This document shows, piece after piece, positions 23,383 to 33,100 of a stretch of 64,000 bases of DNA (its first letter is position 1; the number at the start of each line of letters is the position of its first letter). The stretch is taken from NCBI GenBank assembly GCA_001584585.1, contig LSYV01000012.1:2168510-2232509 (forward strand), in the 5' to 3' direction. The notes under the pieces were generated by a model. That model was given only the letters and a program-made list of their open reading frames with translations. It made no database searches and was not told the origin of the DNA. The DNA is from Gonium pectorale. Lineage: Eukaryota > Chlorophyta > Chlorophyceae > Chlamydomonadales > Volvocaceae. The position numbers and the translations under genes were made by a program.

Positions 23383-26322
23383 TCACACGCCGTCGGCGCG
23401 CGCGGCCGAGAAGTGGTCGTACAGGTTGAGGTGTGTGCTGTTGGCCCGCATGTTGGCCAGGTCGAAGTCGCGCGCGCGGCGGGACAGCTGCAGCGGACGC
23501 AGCAGGGCCCACAGGCGGGAGTGGATTTCGCCCAGCAAACGGTCCTGCGGGGCGCGACAAGAGGCAAGTGTTGGAAGAGGTAAGGGACACGAGATTGGGG
23601 AGTGCCCCTGGGCAGTACAGCAGCCCGCGGCGCGCGCTTTCCCGGTCCCAAGCACCATTAAGAGCGGGCGGGCAGACGGAACACCCCAGCCTGATCGTAG
23701 GTTTTTCTCGATCGATCCAGCCTGGACCTTGATGCCCTCGCATGCGCCCCTAGGGTGGGATCCAACGACCTAGGGACAAATCCGCAAACCCGTCAGTCTG
23801 GCGAGCGGCGGGGGAAAAGCCGGTCAGCGTGCCTGGCAGGCGGCTTTCCAGACCACACACAGAACATGGCTGCTCGGTTGAGGCCCCATCGATCCCACCT
23901 TGAGCTCGGCGTTCTCGGGCGCGAGCAGGCGCTGCTGCACCTCCGCGATGGCCTGCCACAGCGGCTGTTGCACCTGCGGCGCAAAGAAGGAAAGCCGGAT
24001 ACGGACGGCATTGTTGGTCGGTCTAGGTCTCAGGGCACCGGATCTGATGGCGACCGCAGCGGTGCCGTATATGTGTAAACGGACACCTCTGCAGCGCTGC
24101 TATGGTCATGGTAATCACAGGCCTCACCTGTGGCGCCAACAGCTGCAGCAACAGCCAGATGCAGTCGCCGGGGACGGGCTCCGGCTCGCCGGCTGTGGGC
24201 GGGTGCCGGGAGCGCGGTTGGCGTCGGCGTTGGCGGAGCGAGGTTGGCGTCCAGGCCAGGGCGACAGAGAGGGAGGATTGGGCAGGAAGCGATAAACCGG
24301 ACAGGAAAGGACCTCGCTACAACCGGGTAAAACAATGAGCTGCGGGCGGTGTCTAGAGGCTGCCTACAGGGACGCGAAACCTAACAGACCAGCGGGGAGA
24401 TCCCTGTTATCCCCGTTGCCATCGCATGATATTCTACGATACTGAGTGTGCGGTGTGCACCACCCGAGAAATGTACCCAGTACGCAGACGCACCCGAGAG
24501 GATGACCCGCGACCCCGCCGGCATGCGGCACAGCGCCTGCGGAGCGGGCAGCGCCTCCAGGCAGATGCCGCGCCGCTGGCCGCACGCGTCCGCCGCACCG
24601 CCGCCATCCTGCAGCCCCGGCCCGCAGCCAGATCCTGAGCTGCCGCCAAAGGCGCAGCGCGACAGGAAGGGCGCCGACCGGTCAGCGCTGTTGCTGCCCG
24701 CGGAGGTACCGCTACCGCTGTCGCAGCCAACGCTGTTGTCGCGACCGGCGGCGGCGCTGCCGCCGCCGACACCTGCCGCCGGCGCTAGGTCTACGACCAT
24801 GACGCGCTGCGGCAACTCGGCGAGGAGCTGGAAGTCCCGTTGGAGCTGCTCCAGGGGTGAGAGGACGACCAGCGGCTTGGGCGCGACGGTCAGAAGCCGC
24901 GGTTGGTGCTGTTGCTGATGGTGGTGATGATGGTGGTGGTGAGTCGGGGTGGGGTTGAGGCTGCTGCCGACCCGGGTCATCTGTGATGGACCAAAGACGC
25001 CGGCAGTGCTGGTGCCTGCGGCGGCGGGCGCGGCGCCGGTGGCACTCCGACGGCTGGGGGTGAGGCCGACGGCTCCCATTCCAGACACGCTGTGTGGGCT
25101 GACTGATGCGGACCCGGGACCTGCGCCGTTCGGGGCCGTTCGGGGGGAAGATGATAAAGTCAAGGCACGCAAGCCCTGGCGGTACGCTACCCATGAGCGC
25201 GTTAGCCGTTCTTTGATGACGTAGGAAAACCTGCATGTTTGCCAATGCATCGTCCCCTTTCTCCACCAACATGAAACCGAGATGCGACCGAGCGCTCCCG
25301 CCGCACCCGCCGCAACCGCGCGCAGCGTCCGCATGAAGTCCTCCGAACCGTCGTTCAGCAGCAGGTCCACCTCGACGTGCTCCGCGATGGCGGACGACCA
25401 GCGCGCCAGGCGGTCGCCGGGCGCCAGCAGCAGGACCGCGTGGGGACCCACCGCCACGCCGTGGCTGCCGCCGGCGGGGCCGCCGCCGCCCGTCATGGCC
25501 GTGATGCCGGGCTGCGGCGGCTGGCCCGTCAGCGGCAGCGGCGCCGGCGGGTTGGATGCGAGGTGCGAGAGCAGACCGCAGACGGCGGCACAGCGGTCGG
25601 CCTCGGACTCGTCGGCTAGGATGCCTCCGGCGCCCTGACGCTCCAGGGACGACAACCAGCGTACGGCCTGCAGCTGGTGGCAGCGCAGCTCGCTGCGGGA
25701 GGCGGGCAGGAGCTCCTGCAGAGGGCAGAAGGGAGGCAAGGCGGGTACGAGGTTTGGGGCAGCGCCGGGGGCCTGGCATTGGAGGAGGAGGCGGGCTGGT
25801 AATAGCAGAAATGAAGAGACGGATTGAGAAGGGCAGGAGGGAGCTATGGTAACATACACTGCGCACGAGGCTTCTGCCCCCCCCTCAGCCAGAGACAGGC
25901 AGTTTGGGGACCCCTTCTGGATGTATTTATGCCTTGTATGAGGGAGCATGGGTACGGCTTGCCTGCGTCGGCGTGTCGGCCTTGTTCGAGGAGTGCAGAA
26001 ACCCCCCGTCGCTGTAGTCGTAGACGCACGGGCTCAGCTTGCGCTTCTTGCCGGTGCAGCGAGCACCCTGCCCATGGCCAAACAGGCGAGCCGAGACGTC
26101 AGCTTGGCTGGTTGCAGCGTCGTGAAACCCCGCGGCTATAGCGCCGATGGACGCCGTCGCGGAGTCGACCAGCTCGACGACCTTGCTGTAAGCAGCCCTC
26201 AACTCCTCGCGATGATGTCCTCCATGCGTGCTGAGCGGCTGCTGTTGTCGGTGCTGGTGGGCTGGAGCCGCAGCGGCGTAGTCCTTGGGGGATGGGAGGG
26301 GGGTTGCAGATTTCTTCTGCAT
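23383..26322 (-). CDS. Catalytically degenerate SNF2-family ATPase-domain protein, ~565 aa
   Basis: Minus-strand exons 26322-25963, 25715-25307, 25120-24494, 24192-24128, 23973-23899, 23544-23383 join in phase. Exon 2 opens like a SNF2 ATPase: LRCHQLQAVRWLSSLERQ then GGILADESEADRCAAV, where active members have GILADEMGLGKT; the Walker A Gly-Lys-Thr is gone. It continues with HAVLLLAPGDRLARW (motif Ia region), PKPLVVLSPLEQLQRDF, QRVMVVDLAP where DEAH should be, and SRVILSAGEPE joining WLLLQLLAP, matching the usual LTGTP...LL.FL.P segment. The last exon, with LLRPLQLSRRARDF, resembles the LRP[FL]LLRR end of SNF2_N. No helicase C domain follows, so the protein stops after lobe 1. The N-terminal exon is Gln/His-rich with a basic KKRKL patch (possible nuclear signal). 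The first intron uses a GC donor. Probably a non-ATPase scaffold; possibly an early pseudogene, though every exon is open. Confidence 0.65.
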
Positions 26323-28371
26323 TGAGGCGCATTCTTTGTCATACACTTACCCATGACGCGCAAGCTGGGGATGCCAATGGCTGTGACATGTCGGGTCGGG
26401 CCGGCCCGTCCGCTGGGGGGGTCGACAACACCCGAAGGGGACAGCTATCGCCAGTGGGATGAAAACTTGAGTTCAAGAATCATGCCAAGGAAGTCAAGAA
26501 AGGACATGCCCGGCTGAGCGCGCACTTTGAGCCTCAATCAAGTTGCATGACGTACCGTTAATCGGTTGCAGTGTTCGAATGGCCCCTGGTGCTTGAATTT
26601 GATTCTTGCATGTTGTCCTGCGTTGTCGGTAAGTGCGGCCAAAGTGCAGTCGAATGCGGGCCTCACAGCAAGCGCCGCAACAAGCGCTAGCAGCTTCTCA
26701 TGACTCGGTGCTTACAACACTCTAACTGACATACGTGTGTATTAGATGTGAGTTGTATGTCATGCGACGCAAAGAGCATTGTTTCCAGTGACCCGGGGTT
26801 CTTCCCCCAAGATTCCAGCGATTTTCCGGCCAGCTACCCGGCGATGACTTACTTATGTACATAGGCCGAGCTGACCAACTGACGGCAGAGGCTTCTCCGC
26901 TGTGACGTGTCTCTGCGTACAGATGCACCGTGGTGCAAACGCTGTGCAAACGCCCTAAAAATGAGAACCAGAAACGGGGAAGGCCCAAAAGACCGCGCTG
27001 CGCTCAGCATCGAAGCCCTCGAGGCGTTGCATGCATGTGTTGAAAAGAAACAACGCATACGACGAGCGTACCCCCATGCCCTGGACGTGCCTCACGACAG
27101 TGGCGCTACCCGTGTCGTTAACCACGACGCGCTGACGGCGGTCTTTCGCAATCACCCAGTACGCACGGGTACGCCTCGGGCGTTACAAAATTATGATTGC
27201 CGTCTTCCGAGAGATTCATATATCGTTCCATTGCCTCGATCAACTACGCAATCGAGCAACATGGCAGCGCAACACAAAAAAGAGAAATCTGCACGTGCAT
27301 GGACAGCTGGGCTCGACCTCTTACACGGGCTACATCAAGCGTCTCTACAACAACAATATGCCATTGAAACCTTCAAACCAGGGGAGAGGGAACCTTCCCT
27401 GTTTCCAAGGATAGCGGTATCAAGCACAGGGCACACCCGGCCCGGGCAACACCCAGCACCTCAATACTAACATAGAGGACCTCTAAGCTTGTATTGCCAA
27501 TCCTTCGGCGAACTTCGCTCACGTTTTGCCTTGCTCTCTGCCCCGCAACTGGACTTCAACCTCCGCCAGCTAGCAATCTACGTAACACATCCGTACGCCT
27601 TTCCAGCGTTCCACTAACTTGCCCCCATAACGCCATCAGCCCCAGTGCCAGCGCCCCAGGCGGCAGCCTTTCTGTTTCCTCACACATCTGACCGAGGCCA
27701 TACAAATTTGGGCTACCAAAGCATCTCTCTCGTGCTCTCACATGGCAAGCGCCTGTCTCACCTCCACAATGATTGTCGGCGGACCAACCGACGGTACCCA
27801 GCCGAACATTCCTCGATCGAGTGGACCCGGAGTGCACTACCTCCTACTGCGGCCCAGCACGCGCTCATCACTTGATGTCCAGTGTGAGGAGTCGGTCAAC
27901 ATGCTCACCTTCTTATACGCTACACGCCGATCCTGTTCAAAATGGGTGGCCCTTAGGAGTTGCATGGCAACCCTGTATACATGCCCCAAGATCATCATTA
28001 TATCACCAATCAAAGCTCTTCCCTTCCTACATGTCCTACATATGCACTGTGACAATGCATGCCCCTGGCCACTTGCCTGAAGGGCGACGGAAACCGGTAG
28101 ATGCGACCCCAGCACCTCCTCACAGTGTCAAGATACAGAGCAGAGAGTCACTGTACATGCAAAGCGCGCAGCCGGGTGCCTGCAGGCCACGCTCGCGCGC
28201 ACGGCCTCCCTTGCCGCACGCGTCCTTGCAACCAAAGCGACGAAGCAACTCACAGCGCCGCTGAAGCGATGCGACCCGACCCGCGCTGCATCCACCGCGG
28301 GCGCCGCCGGGCCCCGCCCACCACAACGGCAACGCGCTCACTGCTGTGCCCTTAGCTAGCGGGGCCGCCGT
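26323..28371. other. Intergenic spacer, no gene seen
   Basis: About 2 kb between the promoter side of the SNF2-like gene and the 3' end of the OPR-like gene. It has lower GC, many short overlapping frames and no domain recognised. It should contain the SNF2-like promoter and the OPR-like 3' UTR. Confidence 0.55.
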
Positions 28372-29818
28372 TCAGGCGCTGCCGCCGCTGGGGCCTATGA
28401 CGGCGCGCAGCGCGGCGGCCCGCCGCCCCGGGGCCATGCCCGCCAGCTGCCCGGCCATTTGGCGGCCCACAGCCAGCGCCAGCTCGTCGTCAATGGTCAT
28501 CCCCAGGCGCCTGAAGGCCTGCGGTTGTGACGGGGAACACGCAGTACCGGATCCCGGGCTGCGCTCTGATGTGTGCTACCACAGTATGTGAGGTGGCGTC
28601 CCAGCGATAGTATGCCGTAGAGGCAAGCCTCGTGGACGGGGAGGCGTGTCACCTTCAGATGCTCCAAGTATGGCAAGCACCTGGCGTGCGCATGGTGACA
28701 GGAAACACCTAAACCCACTCAGCCGTATTGGCAAAGGCTGTGGTTCCCTCCCCCCTCCCCACTGCGTCCCGAGCATGGGGGCGGCAACACCCGTATGGCA
28801 CGCACTTCGGAGCGCACGGTGCGGTCATGGAGGAAACGTGCATGTCGACGACATGAAGAGGTGCAAGAAGGGCCCTATGTGCGCGCCGAGCTCATCCGCA
28901 CCCCACCCGCCGGCAACACCCACCCGCAACACCCTCCCGCGAAATCGACCCGCCCACCTGCAGCAGCATTGCGAGCTGCTCGTATTTATACTTGCTGACG
29001 CCGCCCTGCAGCAGCCGCAGCTGCACGGCGTGCGGGAAGCGTAGAGAGCAGGGCTGCACCGCGGATGCCGCGGGCGCGGGCGCCGCCGGTCCGCCCAAAG
29101 TGTGCGCCTGCGCCGCCAACGAGCTGCATCCGCCTCCGCTTCCGCCACAGCCGTTGCTGTGTTTCGCCTGCGCCGCATACCGCTGCTGGGCGGCCCATAG
29201 TGGCTGTTGAAGCTGCCGACCTGATCCGCGGGACGTCGAGCAAGACGTACCGGTTTGGCTCTGCTGGCTGACCGCCGCCGCTTGCGGTCCTGCCGCCGCC
29301 GACAGCGTCTGGGCTGTGGCCGCATGTAGCGCCGCAAGATACTTGAGCACAGCGGTGGCGGAGGCGGGGTCGAACGGCCCCGGGTGGCAGTAGCAGGCCG
29401 CGTCCAGCTCCGCCAGCCAGTCCTCACCCGGATGCACGCCGAGGCGGACCAGGGAGCGGAGCACCGAAGCGATCTGGCGCGGCCGCAGCCGTCGCAGCCG
29501 GTGCGGCGCTGACAGGTCGTTGAGGCAGGATGCCAGGAAGGTGTCGCAGCCCTGGCCGGGGCGGCGACCGGCCGCGGTAGCGGCAGCGTAGCTGTGGAGT
29601 TCATCGGCCAATTGGGCGGGCGTCACTGCGCCTCGCTGTTCGTGAGCTGCGTTGGACGGCGCGGCGCGGTGGGATGCTGTGGCCATGGCAGGGGCGCGGT
29701 TGCTTCGGCAGACGCGTCGAGTGCGTGTGACTCGCGCATGCGACTTCCGTTGTCTACACGCCGCGCCGGGGTTGCTGCGGGGCAGGCCGGTCGAGCGCCA
29801 TATTGAGGTTGTTGGCAT
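28372..29818 (-). CDS. Short OPR-like helical-repeat protein, ~335 aa, probably organellar
   Basis: Exon 1 29818-28958 and exon 2 28518-28372 join in phase 0 (LAMLLQ to AFRRLGM). The first roughly 45 residues are rich in Arg/Ser/Thr and Ala with almost no acidic residues, as in mitochondrial or chloroplast transit peptides; a shorter form would start at the ATG at 29686 and a longer one at 29878. The body has helical-repeat units such as LRPRQIASVLRSLVRLGVHP, and LQAFRRLGMTIDDELALAV across the exon junction, similar to octotricopeptide/FASTK-type repeats that bind organelle RNA. A Gln/Ala/Gly linker separates them. Only two or three repeats are visible and no RAP domain, so it is small for this class. 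It is divergently paired with the DGS1/NCA2 gene. Confidence 0.55.
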
Positions 29819-30134
29819 GGAAGAGACCCGCCGCGCTGCTGCTGCGGCTTGCAGAAGTGGATAAGAGTGACAGCGCACGCGGCAACGCGCCTAATAGGGG
29901 CCCGGCGGCAGTCAGGCAGCGCAAGCGCGCAGAAAAACGCTCGCAGCGTGCTCAGTTAGGGCTTCTCGGGTCAGGAGCCCAATTTAATGGTACTGTAGGG
30001 TATTTTACTTGACCTACTTTAGGCGCCATTTGTTCGTCTTCGGTCGTCGCCACGTCCGCTTGCCGTTCTCCGCCTTTCCGTTACCGCTTCTGGTACTTGC
30101 CGAGTGTTCGTCATGCAATATCAAGGTCAATGCA
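29819..30134. promoter_or_regulatory. Divergent promoter region, OPR-like / DGS1-like
   Basis: Only 316 bp separate the chosen ATGs of the two head-to-head genes (less if the longer OPR-like start is used). Both products are predicted to be organellar. No clear TATA box was identified, and the position of the transcription starts is not visible. Confidence 0.5.
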
Positions 30135-33100
30135 ATGGCCCTGACGGCTTTGGTGGCATCGCGTTGGCGCAAACTTTCTAGGGATGCGGACTTTGCGAGT
30201 CTCCACCCCGCCCTGTGGTCCACACATGAGACGCTGCCTGTCGTTGGACTTGATGTGGTTAGCGTACAGGACACTCTCTTCACCCTGCGGGCTATGGATG
30301 AGCAGGGTATGGGCATCTCGGAAGCGTGGCTGCGCGCCGTGCAGTGTGCACAGCTGGCGCATGACAGGTGATATCTGATCACGATGCTAAGGCATGGAGA
30401 CTGTATGGCGCGTGTTCTGGCGGGGAGGGTGTTGCGGTGGGACGATCGAGCAGTGCAAGGCTCTTATGTCGGTGGGATGTCTCACCCTGAAATGAATCGT
30501 GGTTCCTGGCCTCTGTTCCATGGCTGCCACTCGCCAAACCACGCTGCGGGGCGGTTCCCCTACCCCGCCGTTCATCCCCTGCCCGGTGCCCCCGAAGGCT
30601 GCTCCGAGACCTGCGCGACGTGGATCGGAACCTCAGCTTCTGGCAGCAGCAGATCTCGGGAGGCGGCGCGTGGTCGCATGGGGCCTTCATGCTCCTAGCC
30701 CGCGGGCCCCGGGCGTTTGCGGCCGACGTGGCCGTGGCGGCCTCCCATNNNNNNNNNNNNNNNNNNNNGCCGCCGGACTCGGCTGACAGCGGGGCTGCGC
30801 GGCTGGCTGCGTCAGCTGTCACACCGTGCGAAGGAGGAGCGGACCGGGGGTCCGCGGGCCGGTCCGACGGCGATGCAGGGGCGGCGGCTGCGGGCGGAGG
30901 TGGGGGCGGCGGCTGGCGGAGGCGAGGAGGGCACAGCACGGACATGATGCAGCACAGGGTGCTGCTGCTGCGGGCGCTGCGGAGCCGGCTCGCGAGGGCG
31001 GCGTCCCAGGTGGCGGAGGCCGCCGGTGCGTGCGGGCAGTCGGGCACCAGGCGGTCAGCGGTCATGCAATGACTGGGGGGGGGCGGCAGGCGGGACGGGT
31101 CGTGCGGGCCGGCGCTTCGACGGCCTACGGGGTCACGCGTGCCGGGCTGCTGTCGGGGAGGGGCAGGGAGTGAGCGCTTCAGGGCGCGGGCGGCGGGTGG
31201 GCGCCGGGGGGGGGCCTGTCTCCGTGCGCGGAGGAACGCCGCAGGTAAGGTGGGGTAGGGGAGGGAGTCGGAGGGAGCACGTGGTAATGCGCGTAGTCTA
31301 CGGCATGTGGGCGTACGGCAAGCTGCAGGCTACACTGCATGGACTGGTTCCCGCCGCCCGCAGCCCGCCGTGAGGAGCGCCGGGCTCGCAGTCGCCGGGC
31401 AGAGGTTGGCTGTCTGGGGCTGTACGGGCCGTCCGCTTCCGCAACCCTCTTCCCTGTTGCCCCAGGCATCGCTTGGTGATTGCCACCGCCCGCAGGGCCT
31501 GCCCCCATGCGACCCCCGCTCTTGTCTTGAATTGCCCGGGTACGGGCCCGCTCGCTCGCTTGCGTTGTTGACCTGCGCGTCCTTGCAGGTCATTCCTGTC
31601 CGCTCGCAATCCCGCTCCCGATCCGGACCCCGGTCCCATGCCGCTAGTGCTGCGGCTGCCCGTGAGTCCCTGTCTTGCCGACGGTTTTGACCCATGTAGT
31701 TCTGTTGAGGCTAGACGGGCTGCCAGCGGCGTCGGAGCCGAAAGGAGGCCTACCGGGCGGCTCGCTCGCTGGATCCTGGTCGTGGGCTGCATCCCGGAGG
31801 AGCGGCGCCGGCAGCCTGGCAGCGCAGCCGGTGAGGCCTCGCGTTCGCGATTGGCAGTGGGAAGGCTTGATGGAATTCGACAGCCAGCGCGCACTTCATG
31901 TGGCGTGTTAAACTGCTGATAGTGTTGTACCGCACAGGCACTTATGGTGCGTGCGGACGCTTTGCGGAATGCTTGGTGGAAGCGCCTTTGGAGAGCCCTT
32001 TAAGGCAGCGAGATGCCCAGCATGCGTGAGGGGCGCATGGGTCGGCGCAGGACTAGGGCCGGATGCGCTCCGGCGTTGCGCGCAAACCGGACAAAAGCCC
32101 CATATTCTGGCAAGTATTCCGCGCCGGTTCTTACTGCGCCTCGGGCCCGCACGGCCATCCGCCCCTCCTCTGCCTCCGTGCCAACGCGTCATTTGGATCC
32201 CAGAACAGCGTCTTCGCGCTGGTTCTGGAGGCCGTCCGCGGGATGCGTGCCGCCCTGGAGGAGCTCATGCTGCCCGGGGGACCGTCAGCGGGGGGGCTCG
32301 CGGGGGCGCCGCCGCCGGGACCCGGCGCGGCAGCCCCGGGCGCCCCGGCCGCCGCGTCCTTAGCCTCTGCCAGCCCCGCCGGCGGCGGCTCCCTGGCGGC
32401 GGAGCTGAGGGCGCTACTGGAGCTCCTGGCGTTGCGCCCGCTGGCGGCGACGGCGCTGGGCCTGCCGCGGCCGCCGGCGGCGCGCCCTCCGCAGCCGCCG
32501 CCAGCGGAGGGGAAGGAGGCTGGGGGCGGGGGCGGAGGGCAGGCGGCGACGGCGCCGTCGGCGGTACCCGCCGCCGGAGCTGGGCTGGAGCTGACGTCGG
32601 GCGGGGCGTCGGCACGCGCGGCGTTGGATGCGGCGAGGCGCGCGGCGGCTCTGGCGGGTGAGAGGTGTCTGAAGGCGACGCCGCACATCAAAGGGACCTC
32701 GTGTGTTGAGTAGAGTCGCGGCCTTGGCCCACCTCAAGGAAACATCCCAGATGTGCGCGGTATGGGCCGGCCGGGCCACCCAGCCTGCCAGTCCGCCGAT
32801 GGACCCCACCCCGGCGTCACAAGACGGTTCCGTATCATGCGCCCCGACCCGTTTCCCGTGTTCACATTTTCCCTGAACGCCACCGCCACCGGGCCCGGCC
32901 CCAGCTCCCCAACCCCCCTCCCCGCCGGCCGCGCGCGCTGGTCCATGCCGCCCGCAGGCCCGCTGGTGCCCCTGCCCCCCTCGGCGCGCATGCCCTCCTC
33001 ATTCCAGCGCCACTGGCTGCGCTACGCAGCGGCCGCCGGCGCCGCGGGCTACCTGGGGCTGTTCCTGCTGCGGCACAGCCGGCTGGCGGGGAGCGACGAC

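Noticed and set aside
24477..24494. Donor at 24477 for SNF2-like exon 3
   Set aside because: It gives phase 0, which puts the next exon out of the family-like frame; the donor after 24494 gives SRVILSA joined to GEPEPVPGDCIWLLLQLLAP, the expected motif order.
31026..31700. Extra exon of the DGS1-like gene
   Set aside because: Open stretches exist after 31025 and before 31680, but none joins in phase with family-like sequence; the direct 31009 to 32204 junction keeps phase.
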